64,000 nt of DNA from Gordonia hongkongensis (GTDB taxonomy: Bacteria > Actinomycetota > Actinomycetes > Mycobacteriales > Mycobacteriaceae), in NCBI RefSeq assembly GCF_023078355.1, contig NZ_CP095552.1:2108001-2172000 (forward strand). The letters run 5' to 3'. The notes under the pieces were generated by a model that was not told the DNA's origin, did no database searches, and worked only from the letters and a program-made list of their open reading frames with translations. Positions 29,642 to 39,650 of this stretch are shown in pieces (within the stretch, counting starts at the first letter, position 1; every line of letters begins with the position of its first letter). Both the position numbers and the translations under genes were made by a program.

Positions 29642-30949
29642 TCACCCGTCACGGATGAACTCCCATCGGCTCGGTCGCGCATGTCCCGGCCGGTCGGGTT
29701 CCGGCCCCGATCGGCCCGTCTCGTTCTGGCCCGTCTCCGGCTGTCCCGGTCCGGTCGACGCCGCGCAAATCATCGACGACAGGTCGGGGTTCCCGGGGGC
29801 GTCCGAGCTCTCCGGGGTGGGGACGCCGGGCTCGGGGCCGGGGACGATGTCGGGTCGATGCGGACGCACGAGCCGGACCATCCGCAGCGGCAGTTTGTGC
29901 AGTTTGTCGACGTGCGCGAAGTACCGGAACTCGGCCCACCCCCAGCAGGCAGCGAACACCAGTAGCGCGACGGCGTCCATCGTGACGGTGTTCCAGGGGC
30001 GGTGTGCGATGTGGATCGGCACCACGACGAGGGCGATCGCCTGGATGACGTAGGAGTCGAGACTGCGGGTGCCGGTCATGACGAGTGGACGCAGCCAGTC
30101 GTGATGCCACCGCCTGAGCAGCAGTCGGAAGATCCCGTAGACGGCCGGGATGGCCAGGTAGGCGCCGATCGCGCGGGCCGGGCGGAAGTCGAGTTTGTCG
30201 GCGACCGCCGGTTCGAGATGGGCCCACGGCCCGTAGTCGATGCCGAAGTGGAAGAACAGTGCCACCGCGAGCGCGACGGCGACGATCGCGATGATCCAGC
30301 GGTCGACGAACTCCGACACACGCCACTGCGACCAGTTCCAGCCGATCACCAGTGCCGGGACGAACATGATCTGCCAGCCGGCGACGTTCTGGATGTGCGG
30401 TGCCGCCTGGTAGGCGCTCAGATAGAACCAGTCGGGGGAGTGGACCAGCGAGATCAGGTACAGGGCGATCGAACCGGCGAGCACCCAGCGCCACCAGCCC
30501 TGACGCAGGAGGGGGAACAGCCCGAACGCGGAGATGAGCAACACCATGTACAGCAGCAGGATGTTGCCGCCGCTGGGCAGATAATCCATGGTCAGCGCCA
30601 GGCGCAGGCCGTCACCCCACCCGTCGACCGGCAGCAGGAGCGTCAGCCATCGGTGACCGGCCAGGGCGGCCGCGACCGCGACGAGGGCGATCGCCAGCTG
30701 GCACAGATAGAGGACGACGATCCGCTTGGCAAGACGCTTGTAGGCGAAGGCCAGCCCATGGCGAGCGACCCACCGTTGATAGACCAGACCCAGCACGACG
30801 CCCGAGAGCATCACGAACGCGGACATGCCGTCGACGTACGGGAAGGCGTGGGTCGGGGTGGCCAGCACGGACTCATGCGCGAAGTGCGCGGTGATCATGC
30901 TCCAGATGGCCACCCCGCGGGTGGCATCGATGGCCAGGTCTCGTTTCAT
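29642..30949 (-). CDS. OpgC-like membrane acyltransferase
   Basis: The 435-residue polytopic protein has about ten membrane helices and begins with RDLAIDATRGVAIWSMITAHF, the charged N-terminal motif of OpgC and related acyltransferases. These enzymes transfer succinyl or other acyl groups to periplasmic glucans or cell-envelope glycans. The C terminus after residue 370 is a long disordered Pro/Gly/Glu-rich tail. The acceptor in this organism is unknown; lipoglycans such as LAM or arabinogalactan are reasonable candidates (inference). ATG 30949. It is translationally linked to the PLP lyase that follows it. Confidence 0.82.
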   Translation of the reverse strand: MKRDLAIDATRGVAIWSMITAHFAHESVLATPTHAFPYVDGMSAFVMLSGVVLGLVYQRWVARHGLAFAYKRLAKRIVVLYLCQLAIALVAVAAALAGHRWLTLLLPVDGWGDGLRLALTMDYLPSGGNILLLYMVLLISAFGLFPLLRQGWWRWVLAGSIALYLISLVHSPDWFYLSAYQAAPHIQNVAGWQIMFVPALVIGWNWSQWRVSEFVDRWIIAIVAVALAVALFFHFGIDYGPWAHLEPAVADKLDFRPARAIGAYLAIPAVYGIFRLLLRRWHHDWLRPLVMTGTRSLDSYVIQAIALVVVPIHIAHRPWNTVTMDAVALLVFAACWGWAEFRYFAHVDKLHKLPLRMVRLVRPHRPDIVPGPEPGVPTPESSDAPGNPDLSSMICAASTGPGQPETGQNETGRSGPEPDRPGHARPSRWEFIRDG

Positions 30950-30969
30950 TGACTTGCACGATAGACAGC

Positions 30970-31000
30970 GCCGCGGCCCGGGGGCATCCCGGGCCGCGGC
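30970..31000 (-). terminator. Terminator hairpin downstream of the fadD15-like gene
   Basis: A perfect 13-bp GC-rich stem (30970-30982 with 30988-31000) has a 5-base loop. It starts 21 bases past the stop of the acyl-CoA synthetase gene and before the acyltransferase start. No T run follows. Confidence 0.7.
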
Positions 31001-31021
31001 GAGTCGTGAAGAGAGATCCGC

Positions 31022-32809
31022 TCAGGTGTAGAGGTCGGCGATCGCTTCCTTGTGCGCGTCGTGGATGACGTTGCGCTTGAGCTTCATCGTCGGGGTGAGC
31101 TCACCGGTGTCGATGGTGAAATCGGTGTCCAGGATCGAGAACTTTTTGATCGCCTCGGCGTTGGAGACCTTGGTGTTCGCCTCTTTCACCGCGGCGTCGA
31201 TCTCGGCCTTGAGGTCGGCGTTCTCGACCAGGTCCGAGATCGGGGTGTCGGCGGGCAGGCCGTGACGGTCCAACCAGCCGGGCACGGCCTCGGGGTCGAT
31301 CGTGATCAGTGCGGCGATGAAAGGCTTGTTGTCGCCGACGACGAGGCACTGGCTCACCATCGGGTGCGCCCGGATGGTGTCCTCGAGCTGTGCCGGCGAG
31401 ACGTTCTTGCCGCCCGCGGTGACGATCAGTTCCTTCTTGCGGCCGGTGATGAAGAGGTAGCCGTCGTCGAGGGTGCCGATGTCGCCGGTGTGGAACCACC
31501 CGTCGCGGATCGCGTCGTCGGTGGCGGCCTGGTTCTTCCAGTACCCACCGAACACGACCGGCCCCTTGAGCAGGACCTCGCCGTCGTCGGCGATGGCGAC
31601 GGTGACGCCGGGGATCGGGCGTCCGACCGAACCGACCTTCTGGTTCTCCTCGTTGTTGGCCGTCACCGCGGCCGTGGTCTCCGACAGTCCGTAGCCCTCG
31701 TACACCGGGATGCCGACGCCGCGGAAGAAGTGGCCGAGGCGCGCACCGAGCGGAGCGCCACCGGAGATCGCTCCCTCGCACTGGCCCCCGAGGGCGTCGC
31801 GCAGCTTTCCGTACACGAGCTTGTCGAAGACGGCGTGCCGGAGCTTCAGGCCGAGGCCGACCTTGCCGGCCGCCGTCGCCTTGCTGTATTCAATCGCCGT
31901 GTCGGTGGCCTTGTCGAAGATCGACCCCTTGCCGCCGTCGTAGGCCTTCTGCTTGGCCGAGTTGTACACCTTCTCGAACACGCGCGGCACCGACAGCACG
32001 TAGTTCGGCTTGAACACGCCCAGGTCCGCGACGAGGTTCGTCAGGTCGTTGGTGTGGCCGAGGATCACGCCGTTCTCGACGCAGCCGACGGCGACGACGC
32101 GGGCGAAGATGTGCGCCAGCGGCAGGAAGAGCAGCGTCGACTTGCCCTCCCGCATACCGGCGCCGACCGCGTCGCGGGTCGCGGCCGTCTCGGCGAGGAA
32201 ATTCGCGTGCGTCAGGACGACGCCCTTCGGCCGTCCGGTGGTGCCCGAGGTGTAGATCAGCGTGGCGGCATCCGACGACAACGCATTCGCCTGACGCTGG
32301 TCGAGGTCCGCGTCGGCGGTCTTCGCGCCGCGCTTGGTGACCGTGGGGAGCGCGTGGTCGTCGATGACCAGGGTCTCCTTGAGGGTGGGCGTCTCGTCGA
32401 TGACCCGGAGATGGCGGGTGTAGTGCTCATGGTTCTCGACGAACAGGAGCTTGGCGCCGGAGTCCTCGAGAATCCACTGGACCTGGTCGGGGGCGGACGT
32501 CTCGTAGATCGCGACGGTGCACGCCCCGGCGCGCCAGATCGCGTAGTCCAGCACGGTCCACTCGTAGCGCGTCGACGACAGGATCGCGACGCGGTCGCCG
32601 GCCTGCACACCCGAGGCGATCAGACCCTTCGCGACCGCGTCCACCTCGTCGGTGAAGTGCTTGGCGGTGACGTTGACCCACTGGTTGTGCGAGCGCTTGC
32701 GGAAGAGCGGCATCGTGGGGCGCTCCGCGCGGTAGCGCAGGATCGTGTCGACGGTCGTCGCCTTGTCGTCGATCGTCAGATCGGACGGGGTGGCGTACTG
32801 CTGCTGCAT
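31022..32809 (-). CDS. fadD15: Long-chain fatty-acid-CoA ligase, FadD15-like
   Basis: The enzyme activates fatty acids to acyl-AMP and then acyl-CoA. The 595-residue product has the AMP-binding P-loop YTSGTTGRPKGVVLTHAN, the A5-type motif YEGYGLSETTAAVTAN, HTGDIGTLDDGYLFITGR and the C-terminal lysine region (PTMKLKRNVI). ATG 32809 has CAGGAG five bases upstream. The length and the long N-terminal part match Rv2187 (FadD15, 600 residues). FadD15 is a triacylglycerol/phospholipid-linked acyl-CoA synthetase rather than an AMP ligase loading polyketide synthases. It is divergent from the DEAD-box helicase gene. Confidence 0.92.
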   Translation of the reverse strand: MQQQYATPSDLTIDDKATTVDTILRYRAERPTMPLFRKRSHNQWVNVTAKHFTDEVDAVAKGLIASGVQAGDRVAILSSTRYEWTVLDYAIWRAGACTVAIYETSAPDQVQWILEDSGAKLLFVENHEHYTRHLRVIDETPTLKETLVIDDHALPTVTKRGAKTADADLDQRQANALSSDAATLIYTSGTTGRPKGVVLTHANFLAETAATRDAVGAGMREGKSTLLFLPLAHIFARVVAVGCVENGVILGHTNDLTNLVADLGVFKPNYVLSVPRVFEKVYNSAKQKAYDGGKGSIFDKATDTAIEYSKATAAGKVGLGLKLRHAVFDKLVYGKLRDALGGQCEGAISGGAPLGARLGHFFRGVGIPVYEGYGLSETTAAVTANNEENQKVGSVGRPIPGVTVAIADDGEVLLKGPVVFGGYWKNQAATDDAIRDGWFHTGDIGTLDDGYLFITGRKKELIVTAGGKNVSPAQLEDTIRAHPMVSQCLVVGDNKPFIAALITIDPEAVPGWLDRHGLPADTPISDLVENADLKAEIDAAVKEANTKVSNAEAIKKFSILDTDFTIDTGELTPTMKLKRNVIHDAHKEAIADLYT

Positions 32810-33045
32810 GGCACTCCTGAGACGAGAGAACAAATGGACATTCCGGACATCGGTGTGCGTGTGACCGGGACCGATGGCCGGATGAGTGGCACTGACAGTA
32901 CCAGTATTCGTTAGATGCATCACACCGGTGACCGAACGTGGCTCGTGCCCTGCTCAGGGGGCTGATGCGACCCCGTCCGGGCGTGATGCCGACTTTCTGG
33001 TGGACGGCCATTACAGTTGAGGGCGATGAATGAGACTTCCGCCGC

Positions 33046-34818
33046 ATGAGTACCTCGAATCACGGCGAGCACGACGCCCCCGCCGACCCGCAGGTCGGCT
33101 CGTTCGACGACCTCGAGATCGACCCGCGGGTACGCGCGGCCATCACCGACGTCGGCTATGAAACCCCGTCGCCCATCCAGGCGGCGACCATCCCGCCGCT
33201 CATGGACGGACGCGATGTCGTCGGCCTCGCGCAGACCGGTACCGGCAAGACCGCCGCGTTCGCCATCCCGATCCTGTCCCGCCTCGACACCTCCGCGCGT
33301 ACCCCGCAGGCGCTGATCCTCGCGCCGACGCGAGAGCTGGCACTGCAGGTCTCCGAGGCCTTCGGCAAGTATTCGGCGCACATGCCCGAGGTGAAGGTGC
33401 TGCCGATCTACGGCGGGCAGTCCTACGGCGTCCAACTCGCGGGTCTGCGTCGCGGCGCGCAGGTCATCGTCGGCACACCCGGTCGGGTCATCGACCACCT
33501 CGATCGCAAGACCCTCGACATCTCCGGTCTGGAGTTCCTGGTCCTCGACGAAGCCGACGAGATGCTGACGATGGGCTTCGCCGAGGACGTCGAGCGCATC
33601 CTCGCCGAGACCCCGGACACCAAGCAGGTCGCGCTGTTCTCGGCGACCATGCCCAGTGCCATCCGGCGCCTCGCGCAGAAGTACCTGAACTCGCCGCAGG
33701 AGATCACGGTCAAGTCCAAGACCGCGACCGCGCAGAACATCACGCAGCGCTATCTCCAGGTTTCCCACCAGCGCAAGCTGGACGCGCTGACACGCTTCCT
33801 CGAGGTCGAGACCTTCGACGCGATGATCGTGTTCGTCCGCACCAAGCAGGCGACGGAAGAACTCGCCGAGAAGCTGCGCTCGCGCGGGTTCTCCGCGGTC
33901 GCCATCAACGGCGACCTCGCGCAGGCGCAGCGGGAACGGACCATCAACCAGCTGAAGAACGGCTCGATCGACATCCTCGTCGCGACCGATGTCGCGGCCC
34001 GCGGGCTCGACGTCGACCGCATCTCGCATGTCGTGAACTACGACATCCCGCACGACACCGAGTCCTACGTGCACCGCATCGGCCGTACCGGGCGCGCCGG
34101 CCGCTCGGGCAACGCGCTGCTGTTCGTCTCGCCGCGCGAACGCCACCTGCTGCGTGCGATCGAGCGCGCCACGCGGCAGACGCTGACCGAGATCGGCCTG
34201 CCCAGCGTGGACGATGTCAACGCACAGCGGGTCGCGAAGTTCGCCGACTCGATCACCCAGAACCTGTCCTCGGACAACCTGGATCTGTTCCGCGGGCTGA
34301 TCGAGAACTACGCGCGGGACAACGACGTCGCGATGGCCGACATCGCGGCCGCGCTGGCGCTCGAGACACGAGACGGCGGTTTCCTGATGACGCCGGACCC
34401 GCCGCAGTCGGAGAAGCGCCCCGAGCGTGAGCGTGCTCCGCGGCGCCCGGGCGCGAGCTTCGCGACGTACCGCATCGCCGTCGGCCGCAAGCACAAGGTG
34501 TCGCCCGGTGCGATCGTCGGTGCCATCGCCAACGAGGGCGGCCTGACCCGTGCCGACTTCGGCAACATCAGCATCCGCGACGACTTCAGCCTCGTCGAGC
34601 TTCCCGATGATCTCGACAACGAGACCCTCTCGTCGCTGCGGCATACCAAGATCGGGAAGAACCCGATCGACATCCGCAAGGACATGGGCGCACCGCGCAC
34701 GCGCGGGGGCGCCAAGCGCGGAGCCGGCGGGCACGGCGGCGGGCGGGACGGTCGTCGTGGCGACAATTGGGGTAAGCGTCCGTCCCCGCGTGTCGCGGGC
34801 CGCGGTCGCCATTCCTGA
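33046..34818 (+). CDS. deaD: DEAD-box RNA helicase (DeaD/CsdA type)
   Basis: This ATP-dependent RNA helicase acts in ribosome assembly and RNA turnover. The 590-residue product has all core motifs: Q motif (YETPSPIQAATIP), AQTGTGKTAAF, PTRELALQ, DEAD (VLDEADEML), SAT, and HRIGRTGRAGRSG. The DbpA-type RNA-binding domain is visible from about residue 471 (ATYRIAVGRKHKVSPGAIVGAIANE). The tail after residue 550 is a Gly/Arg-rich RNA-binding extension. The start is ATG 33046; an upstream ATG at 33027 is out of frame. A small hairpin after the stop probably ends the transcript. Confidence 0.95.
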   Translation: MSTSNHGEHDAPADPQVGSFDDLEIDPRVRAAITDVGYETPSPIQAATIPPLMDGRDVVGLAQTGTGKTAAFAIPILSRLDTSARTPQALILAPTRELALQVSEAFGKYSAHMPEVKVLPIYGGQSYGVQLAGLRRGAQVIVGTPGRVIDHLDRKTLDISGLEFLVLDEADEMLTMGFAEDVERILAETPDTKQVALFSATMPSAIRRLAQKYLNSPQEITVKSKTATAQNITQRYLQVSHQRKLDALTRFLEVETFDAMIVFVRTKQATEELAEKLRSRGFSAVAINGDLAQAQRERTINQLKNGSIDILVATDVAARGLDVDRISHVVNYDIPHDTESYVHRIGRTGRAGRSGNALLFVSPRERHLLRAIERATRQTLTEIGLPSVDDVNAQRVAKFADSITQNLSSDNLDLFRGLIENYARDNDVAMADIAAALALETRDGGFLMTPDPPQSEKRPERERAPRRPGASFATYRIAVGRKHKVSPGAIVGAIANEGGLTRADFGNISIRDDFSLVELPDDLDNETLSSLRHTKIGKNPIDIRKDMGAPRTRGGAKRGAGGHGGGRDGRRGDNWGKRPSPRVAGRGRHS

Positions 34819-34850
34819 CCCTGACGGTTCCGCTGCGGCTCGTCTAGCAG

Positions 34851-34873
34851 AGGGAGCGCATGACTGCGCCCTT
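34851..34873 (+). terminator. Possible deaD terminator
   Basis: An imperfect hairpin (AGGGAGCGCA with TGCGCCCTT, one bulged A, 4-base loop) lies 33 bases after the deaD stop. Confidence 0.4.
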
Positions 34874-34894
34874 CTGAGAGCTGTGTGAGAAAAC

Positions 34895-34922
34895 TTGTCA
34901 ATTCGAGATCGTTCCGTAACCT
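34895..34922 (+). promoter_or_regulatory. Predicted promoter of the rhodanese-like gene
   Basis: TTGTCA (34895-34900) and TAACCT (34917-34922) are spaced by 16 bases. They lie about 100 bases before the GTG at 35020 and after the deaD terminator. Confidence 0.45.
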
Positions 34923-35019
34923 GGTCGACGGGGGTCATTCACGCCACGGCCGTCACCCGATGGCCGTCGCGAACGCATGAACACGGACAAATTCGAGCAA
35001 CAGGATTGGTGAGTCACCG

Positions 35020-35352
35020 GTGTCAGTGGTGAATTCGATTTCGGCAGTCGAGGCAATGAATCACAGCCGCGAGGGGAACGCGGTCGTCGTCGACGCACGG
35101 CCCCAGGTGGTCCGGCATCAGGGGAGTCTGCCCGGTGCCCTCGTGGTTGACCCGACCGAGGTGCCGAAGCGGTTCACCCCGACTCCGTCGGGCACCTTCC
35201 CGGTGATCCGCGACCGCGACACCGAGATCGCCGTGGTGTCGGTCCGTTCGGAGGCCCCGCGGATCGCCGAACAGATCGCCGAGTGCGGATACACCAACGT
35301 GCGCTATGTCGACGGCGGATACCGCGCGCTGCGTTCGAGTTCCGTCGGCTGA
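35020..35352 (+). CDS. Rhodanese-like domain protein lacking the catalytic cysteine
   Basis: This is a 110-residue single rhodanese fold. The N-terminal half has VVVDARPQVVRHQGSLPGALVVDPTEV, the usual substrate-loop region. The C-terminal half has AEQIAECGYTNVRYVDGGYRAL, a typical final helix. At the position of the active-site Cys loop the sequence is VVSVRSEAPR, so no sulfur transfer by the normal mechanism is expected. It may be a binding or regulatory domain. The start is GTG 35020, or possibly 35029. It is followed after about 100 bases by the helicase-nuclease gene; a functional link is not shown. Confidence 0.75.
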   Translation: MSVVNSISAVEAMNHSREGNAVVVDARPQVVRHQGSLPGALVVDPTEVPKRFTPTPSGTFPVIRDRDTEIAVVSVRSEAPRIAEQIAECGYTNVRYVDGGYRALRSSSVG

Positions 35353-35457
35353 CCGGCCCGGTGTCGGGAATCCGGCCGACCCGCGCGGCGGCACGGAGTT
35401 CCTCTGACCAGCGTCTTGTAGCGTAGGAGTCGCCGGCGACGAGAGGAACACATCGGT

Positions 35458-38400
35458 ATGCAGGATGACACGCGCGAGACGTTGCGCGATCAGGTCACCC
35501 GACTGATGACGTTTCTGGCCGATCTCGTCCGGTCTCGCTCCGGTGACGTCCACGACATCTCCGACCACCCCGGCCATGTCTGGGTCGGTCCGTCCACCGC
35601 CGTCGCCGTACGGTCGAACGCGGTGCCGGGCCAGGTCGTGGTGGAGGTCGGCCCGGACGATCCCGACGCCGCTCGGGCCGGCGCGGTCCACGCCGAACTC
35701 GCCGCGTTGGTCGACGCGCTCGGCGCGGAGCCCGAAGAACTCGAACTCGTCATCGCGTCCGCACTGGTCACGGTGCGGGACGCAACAGACGCGGACGCCG
35801 ACCCGTTGGTCCGCGAACATCTCCTCAGTCAGGTTCTGGTCGCCGACCGCGACGCGGACGACACGATCCGGTTCTCGCTCGGGGCGGGCTCGTCTCCCGC
35901 GGTTCGCGATACCCATCTGCTCGCTGCTCTCGACGGTCTCGATCTCGCGGGCGCGGTCGGGATCCGCGGCAAGCTGTCGGCGCTGACCTCGGTGCTGTCG
36001 CCGAAGACCGCCGAGCTGATGGCCGAGTGGCGCGAGGCGATCGAGGTCGACGCCGAGCGTGTGTCGTTGACGGTCGAGAGCCGGCCCGCGGTGGTCCTCC
36101 GCCGTCGCGGGGTGGAGAGTTCCCTCGCGTTCTACGACGCCATCATCGACGACCTGCGGGACGAGGAGTCGGAGGTACCGGTCGCACTGACCCAGCTCGT
36201 CCGTCCGATCGAGGCGCCCGACCGTCTCGCCGCCCTCCGCGCCCCCGGCGTCCTCGATCCAACGGACCTGGTCGCCGATGCGCTGTTCCCGTTGCCGTCC
36301 AATGCCGAACAGCGCGATGTGCTCGCCCGGCTCGGGTCCGACACCGGTGTGGTGGTCGAGGGTCCGCCCGGAACCGGCAAGACCCACACCATCGCCAACG
36401 TGACCTCGGCCTTGCTGGCGAAAGGACAGCGCGTCCTGGTCGTCAGCGAGAAAGCCCATGCGCTCCACGTGCTCCGGGACATGCTGCCGCCCGCTCTGCG
36501 GGCGCTCACGGTGTCGATCGCCGACGTGTCCCAGGACAGTTCCGAGGGCATCGTCGATGCGGTGACCGAGCTCGCCGAACGCAAGGCGTCGTTCACGCCC
36601 GGGGTCGCCGACGCGGAGATCGCCGACCTGGCCGCGCGCCGCGATCACGCTCTGCGACAACGGGATCAGCTGCTCCGCGAACTCTGGGACCTGCGTGCGG
36701 AAGAGACCGAGGCCCACGAATGGGTCGCGGGGGACTATCGGGGATCCCCGGCGGAGATCGTCCGCCGGGTGCGGGCAGACGCCGCCGCGTTCGACTGGCT
36801 GCCCGGGCCGGTCCACGGCGCGGTGCCCCCGCTGGACTCGGCCGAGTTCGTCCGGCTGGCGGACCTGCTCGCGAGCACCGGTGGCTCCGGATCGCGTCTC
36901 GCGCAACGGTTCGTCGACCTCGACCACCACCTGCCCGAGCCGGCGGAGATGGACTCCATCTGCACCCGGATCGCCGCGCGGCCCCGCGAGCCGATGGCCG
37001 GCGCCGGGACGCTGCTGTCCGTGCTCGACGGGGTCGACAGTGACCGGTTGGTCCGGATCAAGGACATCTGCGACGAACTCGCCGTCGCCTCCGGCGAGGT
37101 GGCGTCGTACCCGGAGCCGATCGTCGACATGGCGGACCGGCTGCTCGCCGGACGCGCCGCGCACCTCTGGTCGCGGGTGACGACGCTGTCACCGGTCATC
37201 GCCGAGGCCGCTCGTCGGGACCGTGACCTGGGCGCGCACGCGGTCGTCGTCGACGGGGCGCGGCCCGGCGACGCCGCGTTGTTCGACGCCGCCGCCGACC
37301 TCCTGCGAGACGGCGGTCAGTGGCGGGGACGGTTGCGACGTTCGCCCGAGCAGCGCGCGGTCGAGGAGTCGCCGGTGCGGGCCACCGTGGACGGACGGAC
37401 TCCTCGCGACGAGGCCTCGTTGCGCCGGGTCGCCGATCACCTCACCGTCATCGACGCGGTACATCAGGTGCATCGCATCCTGGCGGACCTGCACGTCCCG
37501 GTGGACGCGTCGGGGTCGCGGTCGGCGCAGCTCGACCACCTCGTCCGCCTCGACAACCAACTGGCGTGGATCTCGAGGCTGCTCACCGGCCGGGAGCATC
37601 TCGTCCGTGAACTCGAGGCGATCAGCCCCGGCGGCCCGAGACCACGCACCGTCGCCGAGGCAGCCGAGGTGGCCCATCAGGCGCGATCGGTGGCGGCCGC
37701 CAACGACGCGGTCCGCGCCGAACAGGAACTCGCCGACCGCGTGTACGGCCTGACGACCGAACTCGAACAGGGGCCGTCGCCGGAGGGTGACGCGCTGCTC
37801 TCGGCACTCGCCACGGCCGACCCGGTCGCGATCCGAGACGCGCGGCGCGCGTTCGCGGCCGCCGCAGCCGAGGCCGACGAGCAGAATGCCCTGGAGCTTC
37901 TCGGGCTCCGATTGCGCAGCCGGGCACCCGAACTCGCGAAGACGATGTGGGCGAGCGCGCAGGACCCGATCTGGACCGAACGCGCCCGGGACATGGGCGC
38001 GGCGTGGGCGTGGCGGTTCGCCCACACCTGGGCGGAGGAACGCAGCGATCCGTTCGCCGAGGACCGGCTGCAGTCCGACCTCGACGCCGTCGAGGTCGAC
38101 ATCGCGGCCCTCACCACCCGGCTCGCCTCTGCGCGCGCCGTCCGCGAGGTGCTGGCGCGCACCACGGCCGGCGAGTTGCAGGCCGTCCAGTCCTACCGCG
38201 ACCACATGATCAACCTGGGCAAGGGATCGGGCAAGCACGCCAATCGTTTCCGACGCGCGGCGCGCGAGGCCATGGCCGAGGCGCGCAACGCCGTGCCCGC
38301 CTGGATCATGTCGATCAGCCAGGTGGCCGAGACCCTCCCACCGCGCCGCAACTCCTTCGACGTCGTCATAGTCGACGAGGCGTCCCAGGCCGACATCACC

Positions 38401-39638
38401 AGTGCGTTCCTTCTCTGGCTGGCCCCGCGCGTGATCGTCGTCGGTGACGACAAGCAGTGCGCGCCCGTCGGTCTCAGCGGCACCAGCCTCGATTCCGCGT
38501 TCGCCGAACTCGATGCCACGCTGCCCGACCTCCCGACATACCTACGCGACGGGTTGACGCCGCGGTCCAGCCTGTTCTCGTTGTTGCGCAGCCGTTTCGG
38601 CAACGTCGTGGGACTGCGGGAACACTTCCGGTCCATGCCCGAGATCATCGAGTTCTCGTCGCGCCAGTTCTACGGGTCCGCGCCGCTGATCCCGGTGCGC
38701 CAGTACGGTTCCGACCGGCTCGAACCATTGCGGACGGTCGCGGTCGACGGAACGGCCACCGGGACCGGCAACGGCATCAGCAACGAGGCCGAGGCGGCCG
38801 CCATCGTCGACGCCCTCCGGGGGTGTCTGGCCGATCCGGCATACGACGATCTGGACTTCGGTGTGATCGCGTTGCAGGGCGTCAAGCAGGTGGAGACGAT
38901 CGAGAAGGCGCTGCGCGCCGCGATCGACACCGAGACCTGGCGCTCGCGTCGTATCCGCGTCGGCTCACCCCGGACTTCCAGGGAGACGAGCGGCGCGTGG
39001 TCTTCCTGTCGATGGTCGTCTCGGACGCCGGTGCGATCTCCGCGCTGACCCGCGCGGAGTCCCAACGCCGGGTCAACGTGGCGGCCACCCGGGCCATGGA
39101 CCAGTTGTGGCTGTTCCATTCGATCGGACTCGACGAGTTGCGCCCCAACGACCTTCGTGCCTCGCTGCTGTCCTATGTGTCCGCCAACGAGGGTCCGTCG
39201 ATCGGGGCCATGCCGTCCGACGTGCCCGACGATCGACGCGTGAGCCCGTTCGACAACCTCCTCGAACAGCGCGTGTTCAACCGTCTCGCGGCGCTCGGCT
39301 ATCACGTGACCCCGAAGGTCACGGTCAACAACCGGATCGTCGACCTGGTCGTGTTGGGGGCCGATGCGCGCATGGCCGTCGAGTGTGATGCCGACGAGTT
39401 CGCCGGGACCGGGCAGCAGGCTCGGTCGGATCTGGAGCGCGAGCGTGAATTGCGCCGTTGCGGTTGGGAATTCGTCCGCGTGCGCGAGTCGGAGTTCGAA
39501 CTCGATCCCGACCGCGTGCTCGATCATGTCGCCGCCGTGCTCGACGAGCGCGGGTGCAAGCCGGGGTCGCTCGTCGCGGTTCAGACGACGGACGACGTCG
39601 GGAGATGGCAGCCGATCGACCTCACCGCGGGGGAGTGA
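35458..39638 (+). CDS. Large SF1 helicase fused to a C-terminal Vsr/MTES_1575-like nuclease, frameshifted
   Basis: The repaired product is about 1393 residues. Residues 1-280 have no clear homology. Walker A ([11 protein letters not shown], residue 302) begins an SF1 (Upf1/Dna2-like) motor interrupted by a 550-residue helical insertion. Motif II is [12 protein letters not shown] (near 973), followed by [12 protein letters not shown] and [15 protein letters not shown]. The frame then breaks in the C run 38968-38971. The other frame continues with [13 protein letters not shown] and [10 protein letters not shown] (motifs V-VI). It ends with a PD-(D/E)XK nuclease: [23 protein letters not shown], then [14 protein letters not shown]. 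One extra C restores a single frame. Such helicase-nuclease fusions act in DNA repair or phage defence; which applies here is unknown. The ATG at 35458 follows GAGAGGA. Confidence 0.82.
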
Positions 39639-39650
39639 CGCCGCACCTCG

